Of a DNA stretch of 32,529 bases, positions 15,329-23,886 are shown piece after piece. The DNA comes from Planctomycetota bacterium (lineage in GTDB: Bacteria; Planctomycetota; Phycisphaerae; Sedimentisphaerales; Anaerobacaceae): NCBI GenBank assembly GCA_019456145.1, contig VRUL01000050.1, forward strand, positions 1 to 32,529. Direction: 5' to 3'. How positions within the stretch are numbered: position 1 is the first letter of the stretch; every line of letters begins with the position of its first letter. A model generated the notes under the pieces. The model saw only the letters and a program-made list of their open reading frames with translations. It did no database searches and was not told the DNA's origin. Made by a program: the position numbers and the translations under genes.

Positions 15329-16891
15329 ATGTTGGCAGTAGCTGAAAAAACCGGAAATTGTTCCTTGAGGATATGTGATTGCGGTCTTGCTGAGTATCGC
15401 CAGGTTCTGCAGCAACAGCGCCAATTACATGATAAAAGACGCCGGGGCGAAATTCAGGATACCATTTTAATCACCGAGCACCCCCCTGTCATCACTCTCG
15501 GCGCCAGGCAAAGCGCCAACAGGCTGCAGGTCAGCCGCGACAGCCTCAAAAAGCAGCATATCGACGTAGTTGACATCCGCCGAGGCGGAGGCACAACAGC
15601 ACATAATCCGGGCCAGTTGGTTTGTTATCCCATATTGCATTTGCCGGAGCTTGACCTGGGCATTAGCGAATATATCAGAGAGTTGGAAGCAATAGGCGCA
15701 GAACTGCTGCTGCAATTAGGTGTTCGAAGCCAGAGACGAAAGGGCTTTCCCGGCTTATGGGTCGATAATAGAAAAATAGCATCCATCGGCGTCCGTGCAC
15801 CGAAACTTGTAACCTATCACGGGGTGGCAATAAACATTCAAAATGACCTGAGTATTTTCGATTTTATAACGCCTTGCGGCCTCAATGGTGTAGAAATGAC
15901 ATCAGTGCTGAAAGAGACCGGTAAACACCACCCAATGACTCAAGTAAAAAAACAATTATCCCAACTGCTTATAAAGCATTTTTCAACCTCAAATGAACCA
16001 CAGAACACGAACTTCAAGCCGCGAAAACTGCCGCCGTGGTTGCGCAGGCCTTTATCGGCTGATGAGACTTTCGAGCGCACGAATAATATATTACACTCTC
16101 TGGGCCTGGAGACTGTCTGTTGGAGTACCAACTGCCCGAATCGTGGCGAATGCTGGGCAAGAGGCACGGCTACGGTCTTGATTTTGGGCAATATTTGCAC
16201 CCGAGATTGCAAATTTTGCTCGGTAGCTGCGGGCCAACCCGAACCGCCGGACAAGACCGAACCGTTGCGTTTAGCTGAGATGGCAGAACAGATGGGAGCC
16301 AAATATCTGGTAATTACCAGTGTAGACCGTGATGATTTGCCCGACGGCGGCGCCGGCCATTTTCGCGACTGTATTAACAAAGTAAGGCAGCGATGCCCGA
16401 ATATGAAATTTGAAATACTAACGCCTGATTTTCGCAACTGCCAGTCTGGGGCATTAAAAATCCTGTCCGATGCTTTACCTTTTGTGTTCGCTCACAATAT
16501 CGAAACAGTGCCCTCTTTGTACCCGATTGCAAGAGCCGGCGGAGACTATCAGCGGTCTCTAAACTTACTTAAAACGGCCAAAGAGGCCCTTCGCTTCGCT
16601 CAGGGTGACAGTTTTGAGTTAGTTACTAAATCCTCAATTATGCTCGGCCTGGGTGAAACCGATGCTGAGGTCGAACAGGTCTTAAAAGATTTACGCAATG
16701 TCGGCTGTGATAGAATCACAATCGGCCAATATCTGAAACCATCAAAGGATTCACTTGAAGTTGCTGAATACGTTAAACCTGAGAAATTCGACTTCTGGAA
16801 GCAAAAGGCCTTCGAATTGGGTTTTTCATGGGTTAAATCTTCGCCGTTTGCTCGCAGCTCATATTTCGCAGAGCAGGAAAAAACGTCATAA
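15329..16891 (+). CDS. lipB-lipA: Fused octanoyltransferase (LipB) - lipoyl synthase (LipA)
   Basis: One uninterrupted 520-residue frame holds both steps of lipoyl assembly. Residues 1 to about 215 are LipB, which moves octanoyl from acyl carrier protein to the target lysine: ITEHPPVITLG, RGGGTTAHNPGQ (the common text is RGGxxTYHGPGQ), K149 in RKIASIG, and the acyl-thioester C183 in TPCGLNG. After a short linker, about 235-520 is LipA, which inserts two sulfurs by radical SAM chemistry: auxiliary cluster C264-x4-C269-x5-C275, SAM cluster C290xxxC294xxC297, and the terminal RSSYFA motif. No in-frame ATG lies near the LipA start, so separate translation is unlikely. A dispersed repeat is embedded at 16586-16609. 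lpdA is directly upstream. Confidence 0.93.
   Translation: MLAVAEKTGNCSLRICDCGLAEYRQVLQQQRQLHDKRRRGEIQDTILITEHPPVITLGARQSANRLQVSRDSLKKQHIDVVDIRRGGGTTAHNPGQLVCYPILHLPELDLGISEYIRELEAIGAELLLQLGVRSQRRKGFPGLWVDNRKIASIGVRAPKLVTYHGVAINIQNDLSIFDFITPCGLNGVEMTSVLKETGKHHPMTQVKKQLSQLLIKHFSTSNEPQNTNFKPRKLPPWLRRPLSADETFERTNNILHSLGLETVCWSTNCPNRGECWARGTATVLILGNICTRDCKFCSVAAGQPEPPDKTEPLRLAEMAEQMGAKYLVITSVDRDDLPDGGAGHFRDCINKVRQRCPNMKFEILTPDFRNCQSGALKILSDALPFVFAHNIETVPSLYPIARAGGDYQRSLNLLKTAKEALRFAQGDSFELVTKSSIMLGLGETDAEVEQVLKDLRNVGCDRITIGQYLKPSKDSLEVAEYVKPEKFDFWKQKAFELGFSWVKSSPFARSSYFAEQEKTS
16586..16609 (+). repeat. Dispersed repeat inside the lipA half
   Basis: GCCCTTCGCTTCGCTCAGGG followed by TGAC matches a phrase that I recall as a common intergenic repeat in many uncultured bacteria. 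Here it is read in frame as ALRFAQGD between LLKTAKE and SFELVTKSS, a segment that is usually shorter in LipA. The insertion keeps the frame and all catalytic motifs. Confidence 0.5.
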
Positions 16892-16971
16892 GCGGCCAGG
16901 GTTTGCTTTGTGTTTCCTTTTTATGGGACGGACGCGGACATGTGATTTGACCGCTATTTACCGCACTATTT

Positions 16972-17000
16972 TTGTCTTTACGAAAAACATTTCTTATACT
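16972..17000 (+). promoter_or_regulatory. Candidate sigma70 promoter TTGTCT-N17-TATACT
   Basis: The -35 at 16972-16977 and the -10 at 16995-17000 are 17 bases apart, 64 bases before the ATG of the PilX-like gene. The leader then carries a GAGGGGGG ribosome-binding site. Confidence 0.5.
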
Positions 17001-17064
17001 TTAGGTGGCAGATAGAAGTTATTAAAATTGTATCAAAAATAGGTGTTTTCCTGAGGGGGGAACA

Positions 17065-18450
17065 ATGGGACCTATCAAGAAATTATTCTGCCGAAAGCAT
17101 CGCGGCGCTGCACTTGTCATATCAATGATATTCGTACTGGTTTTTTCCGCGTTGGCTGTCAGTATGGCAACGCAGTCCGGCACGAATTTGCAGATTGCCG
17201 AGAACCAGCGCAAAGGTGATTGCGCAAGAGCTTGTGCGGAATCCGGCGTTGAGATTATTCGCTTTTGGTTGAGTCGCTTTGCGGTTGTCGGGGCAACAGA
17301 CCCAGGCTTAGTATTGAACGAACTCGCAATTCCTGCTTCAGTAAACTCGCTTCAATTCGATTTAACAGAAAACAGCATTACAAACATCAGGACCAGTTAC
17401 GATGGCACTACTTTAACAATTCCAAGCGTTACTTTGGATTCGGCAAACAGCAAAAGCTTTTCCGCAGAGATAACTCAACTCGGCCCCGATGCGCTGCAAA
17501 TGGACGTCACAGGTGTCTATCAAACGATGACGCGTACAATAAGGGCAAATTACGACTTCGGAATAAGAAGGCGTACGGTTTTCGACTACGGCGTGGCGAC
17601 AAAGGGACCCTTGCGCCTGGCCGGTAATATTGAGCTTGAAGGTGTAAATGTTAACGTTGAGTCAGATGTTTATATCGTAAGTGATAATGACCTTATGGCT
17701 CTGGAGATAACAGGAAATTCGTCAATAGCCGGCGACGTGCATATTAGCAATCCCCTGGCCACTTATGATTTGCAGGGAGGACAGGCCTCAATAGGGGGAG
17801 AAACTCTTCCGGAAGCTGACGAACATGTTACAACCGGTTATGGCGACGTCGAATTCCCTGTCCCGAACCCGGGATATTTCGAGCAGTATGTCGTTGAGGA
17901 TATAAACTTAACAGAAACGACATTTGTAAATGTAAGAATACCCCCCAATACCGATCCGTGTTTCTCCGCCGGTATAACACTATTAGGCATCGTTTTTATC
18001 GAGGCTCCTAACGTGGTTACTTTCAGCGGAAATGTCAATATAACCGGCATCATAGTAGGCAATGGTGATATAAATGATGATTCCGGAACAAATCAGATAA
18101 ATTTCCTGGGCACCGTGAGCAGCAATCCGGTCACAGACCTGCCGGAAGAATTCGGCGATTTGAGAGACGAAACCGGCACATTTCTTATGGCTCCCGGCTT
18201 TAGTCTATCTTTCGGCGGAAACTTCGAGACTATAAACGGCGCCATAGCTGCAAATGGGATTACATTCTCCGGCGATGCAGGCGGAACAATAGAGGGCTCA
18301 GTGCTTAATTATTCTGATTCACCAATGGTGTTCAGCGGCAACAGTGATCTTTCTTTTAATCGTTGGGCAAACACCGAGATACCCGCCGGATTTGAGCCGG
18401 ACATAGTATTGCATTATGATTCCACCTCTTATTCGGAGGGTCCTTTTTAG
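17065..18450 (+). CDS. PilX-like prepilin-type protein with long beta-rich domain
   Basis: Residues 13-45 (HRGAALVISMIFVLVFSALA then VSMATQSGTNLQIAENQR) match the N-terminal region of PilX-type minor pilins: a short basic leader, a hydrophobic helix, then a Ser/Thr/Gln-rich amphipathic stretch. The remaining ~400 residues are Gly-, Asn-, Thr- and Ser-rich with short repeated strands (ITGNSSIAGDVHIS, VTFSGNVNITGIIVGNGDIN, GITFSGDAGGTIEGSVLNYS), which suggests a beta-solenoid like that of bactofilin-type or adhesin domains. It is probably exported and displayed through a type IV pilus/type II secretion-like route. No pilus genes adjoin it. The start has a strong GAGGGGGG site. Total length is far above the ~200 residues usual for PilX. 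Confidence 0.75.
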   Translation: MGPIKKLFCRKHRGAALVISMIFVLVFSALAVSMATQSGTNLQIAENQRKGDCARACAESGVEIIRFWLSRFAVVGATDPGLVLNELAIPASVNSLQFDLTENSITNIRTSYDGTTLTIPSVTLDSANSKSFSAEITQLGPDALQMDVTGVYQTMTRTIRANYDFGIRRRTVFDYGVATKGPLRLAGNIELEGVNVNVESDVYIVSDNDLMALEITGNSSIAGDVHISNPLATYDLQGGQASIGGETLPEADEHVTTGYGDVEFPVPNPGYFEQYVVEDINLTETTFVNVRIPPNTDPCFSAGITLLGIVFIEAPNVVTFSGNVNITGIIVGNGDINDDSGTNQINFLGTVSSNPVTDLPEEFGDLRDETGTFLMAPGFSLSFGGNFETINGAIAANGITFSGDAGGTIEGSVLNYSDSPMVFSGNSDLSFNRWANTEIPAGFEPDIVLHYDSTSYSEGPF

Positions 18451-18511
18451 GGCCCCTTGAGTCCCAGCCCGGCCCTCAGCCGAATATGGCATTGTAACAT
18501 CACTAATTATG

Positions 18512-18539
18512 GGCTCGCCCTCTAATCCTGGCGCGAGCC
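18512..18539 (+). terminator. GC hairpin downstream of the PilX-like gene
   Basis: GGCTCG pairs with CGAGCC across 16 bases, extended by CC/GG after a 2-base bulge. It lacks a T-tract, so it could end or protect the transcript without being an intrinsic terminator. Confidence 0.35.
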
Positions 18540-18828
18540 TGCCAACTTAACTCCGGATTAGATGACAGCCGGATTCTGCCGATCTGCAAATACACACGCA
18601 CCATAACCACACGTGCACGAATCACTACCGGAAGCAAAAAAACGGAAATCACCTGTGGAAATCATACAATGAGGTGATAATATGATACAAAGAGGAAAAT
18701 ACTCCTAACGGTGTAAAGCGAAAGCACTGGAGCCCTCAATTGAGCGTTTTTCTGCTTTTCACTGCTCATCAATTCTGCTTACTCGGCCTATGATGACGTA
18801 CTATCAGGCCGGCAAAATCACTTATTAT

Positions 18829-18857
18829 TTGACAAATCACCTTTTACACAGTTTAAT
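18829..18857 (+). promoter_or_regulatory. carAB promoter TTGACA-N17-TTTAAT
   Basis: A perfect -35 hexamer (18829-18834), a 17-base spacer and a 5/6 -10 hexamer (18852-18857). The start would be near 18864, leaving a leader of about 35 bases, too short for a classical attenuator. Confidence 0.75.
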
Positions 18858-18898
18858 CTGTCGAATTATCATTACTCGGTAGGAACCTGGATTAGAAT

Positions 18899-19981
18899 AT
18901 GAAAGCAAAATTAGCGTTAGAAGACGGCACTGTGTTCAAAGGTGATTCTTTCGGCGCAACCGGAGAGCGATACGGTGAGGTAGTTTTCAATACCAGTATG
19001 GCTGGATATCAGGAAATCCTCACCGACCCTTCCTACAAAGGCCAGATTGTTACGATGACCTATCCCCTTATTGGCAACTACGGCATAAATCACGAAGATA
19101 TTGAGTCAAGAAAACCATTTGTCGAAGGTTTTGTCATTAAAGAATGCAGCGGCCTGGCCAGCAGCTGGCGAAGTGAAAAAACCTTAGGCGAGTATCTCAG
19201 GGAAAATCATATTGTCGGCATAGAAGGTATAGATACGCGTGCGCTGACCCGGCACATTCGGCTGGAAGGGGCAATGAAGGCCGTTATTTCTACCGAGAAT
19301 TCCGATGACAAAAGCCTGATTGAAAAGGCAAAGGCATCGCCGGGATTAATCGGCAGAGACCTGGTTAAAGACGTGACTTTCGAAAAAATCCACCGGTGGA
19401 ATGACAAAGGCAAATACAATGTAGTAGTTGTCGATACGGGAGTTAAATATAATATACTGCGAGAACTCGTTCATCGCAACTGCAAGGTAACCATCGTCCC
19501 GGCCAGGACCAACGCCACGCAGATTTTTGATCTTAAGCCCGATGGTATCATGCTTTCCAATGGTCCGGGCGACCCGGAAGGCGTGCCCTATGTTGTTGAA
19601 ACTGTAAAAAAACTATTAGGAAAAATGCCTATCTTCGGGATTTGCTTCGGTCATCAAATGTTAGGTTTAGCTCTGGGCGGCAGGACGTATAAACTCAAGT
19701 TTGGCCATCATGGTGCAAACCACCCGGTTAAAGACTTAAAAACAGGTAAAGTCAACATAACGGTGCAAAATCACGGCTTCTGTGTGGACATAGATTCTTT
19801 AAATAAGAACGACATCGAAATCACTCATATAAACCTCAATGACAATACCCTTGAAGGAATAAGACACAGGAAACTTTCTTTATTCTCAGTACAGTTTCAT
19901 CCTGAGGCCTCGCCCGGTCCTCACGATTCACGATATATGTTTACAGAATTTGTTGAGAAGATGGAGCAAAATCGTGCCTAA
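18899..19981 (+). CDS. carA: Carbamoyl-phosphate synthase small (glutaminase) subunit
   Basis: Releases ammonia from glutamine and channels it to CarB for carbamoyl phosphate, the shared precursor of pyrimidines and arginine. The N-terminal CPSase small-chain domain reads MKAKLALEDGTVFKG..FGATGE..GEVVFNTSMAGYQEI. The C-terminal class I amidotransferase has the nucleophile C249 in GICFGHQMLGLALGG and the His/Glu pair in QFHPEASPGPHD. At 360 residues it is at the short end of the family. Initiation at ATG 18899 uses GGA 7 bases upstream. carB begins 8 bases before the carA stop, which implies translational coupling in equal amounts. Confidence 0.97.
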   Translation: MKAKLALEDGTVFKGDSFGATGERYGEVVFNTSMAGYQEILTDPSYKGQIVTMTYPLIGNYGINHEDIESRKPFVEGFVIKECSGLASSWRSEKTLGEYLRENHIVGIEGIDTRALTRHIRLEGAMKAVISTENSDDKSLIEKAKASPGLIGRDLVKDVTFEKIHRWNDKGKYNVVVVDTGVKYNILRELVHRNCKVTIVPARTNATQIFDLKPDGIMLSNGPGDPEGVPYVVETVKKLLGKMPIFGICFGHQMLGLALGGRTYKLKFGHHGANHPVKDLKTGKVNITVQNHGFCVDIDSLNKNDIEITHINLNDNTLEGIRHRKLSLFSVQFHPEASPGPHDSRYMFTEFVEKMEQNRA

Positions 19982-22900
19982 AAGAACCGACATCAAAAAG
20001 ATTCTGATCATCGGCTCAGGACCAATTGTAATTGGCCAGGCCTGTGAATTTGACTACTCCGGTACACAGGCCTGTAAGGTCTTGAAAGCTGAAGGTTTCC
20101 AGGTAGTTTTGCTCAATAGCAATCCCGCTACAATTATGACTGATCCCGACACTGCAGATATCATCTACATTGAGCCAATTATACCGGAAGTAATTGAAAA
20201 GATAATCGAACAAGAAAAACCTGATGCCATTTTGCCCACCTTAGGGGGGCAGACCGCTTTAAATGTCACCGTTATCGTCGCGGAAAAAGGCATTTTAGAC
20301 AAACACAATGTGGAAACAATAGGCGCAAACATCAAGGCGATTCAGAAAGCAGAAGATAGAGGACTTTTTAAGAAGGCAATGGAAAAAATCGGCCTGGATC
20401 TGCCCCGAAGCGGAAAGGCCCACAACCTTGACCAGGCCCTCGAAGTCGTTGAGAAGGTCGGTTTTCCCGTGATTATCCGGCCGGCATTTACTTTAGGGGG
20501 CACTGGTGGAGGCGTAGCATACAACAAAGAAGAATTTGAAATGGCCGCCCAAAGAGGCGTCGAAGCCAGCATGGTCAGCGAGATACTGATAGAAGAGCTG
20601 CTAATCGGCTGGAAGGAATTCGAATTAGAGGTAATGAGAGACCTGAACGATAATGTGGTCATTATCTGCTCGATAGAAAATTTAGACCCCATGGGCGTTC
20701 ATACCGGCGACTCAATCACCGTTGCCCCGGTTCAGACGTTGACCGACAAAGAATACCAAAAAATGCGGGATGCGGCAATCGCCTGTATTAGAGAAATAGG
20801 CGTCGAAACCGGCGGGTCAAACATCCAGTTCGCAGTTAATCCCGACAACGGCAGAATGGTTATTATTGAGATGAATCCAAGGGTATCAAGGAGTTCTGCA
20901 TTAGCTTCCAAGGCCACCGGTTTTCCTATTGCCAAGATTGCAGCAAAACTTGCTGTCGGGTACACATTGGACGAAATATCTAATGATATAACCAAAAAGA
21001 CACCTGCTTGTTTCGAGCCCACTATAGACTATTGCGTTGTAAAGATACCTCGCTTTACATTCGAGAAGTTTCCTGAAGCAGAAAAATATCTGACAACTTC
21101 TATGAAATCCGTCGGCGAAGCAATGTCCATTGAACGGACATTCAAGGCCTCCCTGCAAAAGGGCTTGAGATCATTGGAGATAGGTGTAAGCGGTCTGGAG
21201 AACCTGAAATTTGATGTCTCTGATGATACACTTTCTGAGAAATTAAGGGTCCCCTGCCCTGAAAGAGTGTTTTATATCAAGTATGCCCTCCAGAAGGGAA
21301 TGTCACTCGACCAGATTTATGATGCCACAAAGATCGATCGATGGTTCCTGCAGAACATCATGGAAATAGTCGAAGTGGAGAAAGAGATAGTAGAGGCCGC
21401 AAAAGACAAAAAATGCGGACCGGAACTTTTATTAAAGGCAAAACAATATGGCTTTAGTGATAAACAACTCGCCGGGTTCCTGAAAACCAGTGAAGGCTCT
21501 GTTCGGAAAATGCGCAAAAAAAATGGCATAAATCCTGTATACAAAGCCGTTGACACCTGCGGCGCAGAATTTGAGGCTTTTACCCCCTACTATTACTCGA
21601 CTTACGAGAGCGAAAATGAGAGTGTCCCAACACCGAATAAAAAGTTCCTTGTCCTCGGCGGCGGACCAAACAGGATTGGACAGGGAATAGAGTTCGATTA
21701 TTGCTGTTGTCACGCCTCGTTTACCCTGCGCGAAGAGGGATATGAGTCCATTATGGTCAACTGCAATCCGGAAACGGTCTCAACGGACTACGATACTTCA
21801 GATAAGCTCTACTTCGAACCGCTCACCGTTGAAGACGTATTGAACATTTACGAGAAGGAAAAACCCGAAGGCGTCATTGCCCAGTTCGGAGGCCAGACCC
21901 CCCTTAATATCGCCAACGAGCTGGCCCAGGCCGGCGTCAAAATTATCGGGACCTCGCCTGAGACAATAGATTTAGCTGAGGACCGCGACCGTTTCCAGGA
22001 GATAATGAAAAAGCTGAACATACCTATGGCCGAATCCGGTATGGCAAGCAACCTTGACCAGGCCATTGAAATCGCAGGAAGAATCGGCTACCCATTAATG
22101 GTAAGACCATCCTATGTCCTCGGTGGACGGGGTATGGAAGTAGTCCACGACGAAGATATGCTCAGGCATTACGTCGCCGCAGCAGTCGAGGTAACGCCCC
22201 AAAGACCTATCCTGATTGACAAGTTTCTCGAAAACGCCATTGAAGCTGAGGCCGATGCTATTGCCGACGGTACAGACGCCTTTGTCCCGGCAGTTATGGA
22301 GCACATCGAGCTGGCTGGTATACACTCAGGTGATTCAGCTTGTGTGATTCCACCTGTCAGCATCTCCAAAAAGCATATAGATGCCATTACCGAATACACA
22401 AAAAGAATAGCAACAGAACTAAACGTCGTCGGTCTGATGAATATGCAATATGCGATTGTCAATGACACTGTCTATGTACTCGAAGCCAATCCGCGTGCAT
22501 CCCGAACAGTTCCATTTGTCTCCAAGGTTTGCGGCATCTCGATGGCGCGGGCGGCAACACAGCTTATGCTCGGCAAAAAACTTTCGGACCTTAACCTAAA
22601 ACAACAGTCCATCCCACACTTCGGCGTAAAAGAAGCCGTATTCCCGTTCAATATGTTTCCGGAAGTCGACCCGCTTCTCGGACCGGAGATGCGCTCGACC
22701 GGCGAGGTGTTGGGTATGGCTGATTCATTCGACCTTGCGTTTTTCAAATCCCAGCAGGCCGCAAAACAACAGCTCCCTTCCGAAGGCGCTGTCCTGATAA
22801 CTGTTACTGGCTCAGATAAAGCCGCTGCCCTAAATATCGCAAAAGAATTCCATAAACTCGGTTTCAAAATCAAAGCAACTGGCGGCACTCACCGCTTCCT

Positions 22901-23186
22901 GGCAAAAAATGGCCTCGAAACCGAGCATATCCTCAAAATGCACGAGGGCAGGCCAAACATTGTGGATTCGATTAAGAATGGAGAGATTCAGCTCGTGATA
23001 AATACCCCAAGCGGTAAGCTTAGCACACACGATGATTCCTATATCCGCAAGGCAGCTATAAAGTACAAGGTGCCTTATATAACCACGACAGCCGCTGCTG
23101 TTGCCGCTGCAAAAGGCATCGCTGCCGGCAGAAATGGTGACATTTCCGTAAGATCACTGCAAAGTTACCATTCAGCCATCAAGTAG
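19974..23186 (+). CDS. carB: Carbamoyl-phosphate synthase large subunit
   Basis: Makes carbamoyl phosphate from bicarbonate, ammonia and two ATP. The 1070 residues contain two homologous ATP-grasp halves (first: KILIIGSGPIVIGQACEFDY and PAFTLGGTGGGVAYN; second: KFLVLGGGPNRIGQGIEFDY and PSYVLGGRGMEVVHD), a central oligomerisation region, and a C-terminal MGS-like regulatory domain (from ITVTGSDKAAALNIA). I start at GTG 19974: it gives the canonical MPKRTDIKKILIIGSG, has GGAG 7 bases upstream, and overlaps carA by 8 bases. The open frame extends further upstream to a TTG, but that would add a meaningless segment inside carA. Confidence 0.98.
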   Translation: MPKRTDIKKILIIGSGPIVIGQACEFDYSGTQACKVLKAEGFQVVLLNSNPATIMTDPDTADIIYIEPIIPEVIEKIIEQEKPDAILPTLGGQTALNVTVIVAEKGILDKHNVETIGANIKAIQKAEDRGLFKKAMEKIGLDLPRSGKAHNLDQALEVVEKVGFPVIIRPAFTLGGTGGGVAYNKEEFEMAAQRGVEASMVSEILIEELLIGWKEFELEVMRDLNDNVVIICSIENLDPMGVHTGDSITVAPVQTLTDKEYQKMRDAAIACIREIGVETGGSNIQFAVNPDNGRMVIIEMNPRVSRSSALASKATGFPIAKIAAKLAVGYTLDEISNDITKKTPACFEPTIDYCVVKIPRFTFEKFPEAEKYLTTSMKSVGEAMSIERTFKASLQKGLRSLEIGVSGLENLKFDVSDDTLSEKLRVPCPERVFYIKYALQKGMSLDQIYDATKIDRWFLQNIMEIVEVEKEIVEAAKDKKCGPELLLKAKQYGFSDKQLAGFLKTSEGSVRKMRKKNGINPVYKAVDTCGAEFEAFTPYYYSTYESENESVPTPNKKFLVLGGGPNRIGQGIEFDYCCCHASFTLREEGYESIMVNCNPETVSTDYDTSDKLYFEPLTVEDVLNIYEKEKPEGVIAQFGGQTPLNIANELAQAGVKIIGTSPETIDLAEDRDRFQEIMKKLNIPMAESGMASNLDQAIEIAGRIGYPLMVRPSYVLGGRGMEVVHDEDMLRHYVAAAVEVTPQRPILIDKFLENAIEAEADAIADGTDAFVPAVMEHIELAGIHSGDSACVIPPVSISKKHIDAITEYTKRIATELNVVGLMNMQYAIVNDTVYVLEANPRASRTVPFVSKVCGISMARAATQLMLGKKLSDLNLKQQSIPHFGVKEAVFPFNMFPEVDPLLGPEMRSTGEVLGMADSFDLAFFKSQQAAKQQLPSEGAVLITVTGSDKAAALNIAKEFHKLGFKIKATGGTHRFLAKNGLETEHILKMHEGRPNIVDSIKNGEIQLVINTPSGKLSTHDDSYIRKAAIKYKVPYITTTAAAVAAAKGIAAGRNGDISVRSLQSYHSAIK

Positions 23187-23326
23187 GGGTAATGATTGGC
23201 CAGAAATCTGAAATTCAAATACGTCAAAACACAAACCAGATTCTCAGGCCCGTCTTGAATACTGACTGAAATTGCTCAGCACTTGAACTTGTTGTCTTAA
23301 CCGGAGACGTTTCTTCCCTCACTACT

Positions 23327-23345
23327 ACGTTAGCGAAACTAACGT
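23327..23345. terminator. Hairpin ACGTTAG-CGAAA-CTAACGT between convergent genes
   Basis: A perfect 7-bp stem overlaps the stop of the minus-strand zinc-ribbon gene and faces carB from 140 bases away. No T-tract follows on either strand. It may act as a transcript-end hairpin for both genes. Confidence 0.4.
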
Positions 23346-23803
23346 CGGCGAGATATGACAGCTATCACTGTAACTGCTATTCCCGAGATGACAATTAGAA
23401 TCCCGGATGTAAGGCACCAAACTGCCATCAAAATGCCAAATATCGGCGATCCCAAAAGGAACAAGACCGCTAAGCTGACTAATCCAATGCCTATCAGCCC
23501 AATACCCAAAAGGCAGAGAATGACGCCGGTAATGATGAAACCAACAGGTTTGCTTTCGTTCCGGATCTGATTTGCTTTTTCTTGTTCGAGCGGCTCGGTG
23601 GGGCCCGGTGCTTCAGTTTGTAACTCGACCTCAGTGGCCGGTGCGGGGCCAGCGGGTATAGCAGCCGGCTCATCCACCGGTACGCTTCGCAATGTGTTAT
23701 CACATTCGGCGCAGACAATATTACCTGCAAAAACGCAGGCTTGCTCAGACCGCGAAATTTCCCGTCCGCAATTAGAGCATATTTCGATATCAAATGAGCC
23801 CAT
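23339..23803 (-). CDS. Zinc-ribbon membrane protein of unknown function
   Basis: The 154-residue product begins with a double CxxC zinc-binding module (ICSNCGREISRSEQACV then IVCAECDNTL). A Pro/Glu-rich linker follows (about 45-85), then two or three hydrophobic helices (VGFIITGVILCLLGIGLIGI, SLAVLFLLGSPIFGILMAVW, SGILIVISGIAVTVIAVI), and it ends in Arg-Arg-Arg. Such short zinc-ribbon/TM proteins are common in planctomycetes and mostly uncharacterised. I start at ATG 23803 because GGGGG lies 8 bases upstream; the TTG at 23818 sits before that site. It has its own near-consensus promoter and is not part of the folP operon. Confidence 0.8.
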   Translation of the reverse strand: MGSFDIEICSNCGREISRSEQACVFAGNIVCAECDNTLRSVPVDEPAAIPAGPAPATEVELQTEAPGPTEPLEQEKANQIRNESKPVGFIITGVILCLLGIGLIGIGLVSLAVLFLLGSPIFGILMAVWCLTSGILIVISGIAVTVIAVISRRR

Positions 23804-23828
23804 AAACTGTACCCCCAATACAAGCTAT

Positions 23829-23857
23829 ATTTTACCAAAAATGAGCTTCTATGTCAA
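23829..23857 (-). promoter_or_regulatory. Promoter TTGACA-N17-TAAAAT for the zinc-ribbon gene
   Basis: On the minus strand a perfect TTGACA (23857-23852), a 17-base spacer and TAAAAT (23834-23829) lie about 25 bases before the ATG. It sits 30 bases after the folP stop, which separates the two units. Confidence 0.75.
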
Positions 23858-23886
23858 GTGAATTCTTGTTATCGAAAGGCAGACCC

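Larger units (their letters stand above)
18451..18898. other. Gap between the PilX-like gene and carA
   Basis: It holds a GC hairpin (18512-18539), a 9-codon ORF with a good ribosome-binding site (ATG 18682, reading MIQRGKYS, stop ending at 18708), a CTCAATTGAG palindrome near 18740, and the carA promoter. I see no riboswitch consensus that I know. Confidence 0.5.

Noticed and set aside
16925..16960. Possible tRNA remnant: GGACGCGGACATGTGATTTG resembles the reverse of a tRNA T-arm and translates as the familiar spurious RTRTCDL
   Set aside because: At least three mismatches to the T-arm consensus, and no acceptor or anticodon arm can be built around it.
18682..18708. Tiny ORF MIQRGKYS with a GAGGTG ribosome-binding site, considered as a carAB leader peptide
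   Set aside because: It lies upstream of the strong carA promoter (18829-18857), so it would not be in the carAB message, and no attenuator stem pair follows.
18590..18760. Possible riboswitch upstream of carA (GCGAAAGC tetraloop-like phrase)
   Set aside because: The stems are only 2-3 bp and no known riboswitch consensus fits. The carA promoter is downstream of it.
19950..19973. Longer carB start at TTG
   Set aside because: The GTG at 19974 gives the canonical CarB N-terminus and has GGAG 7 bases upstream.
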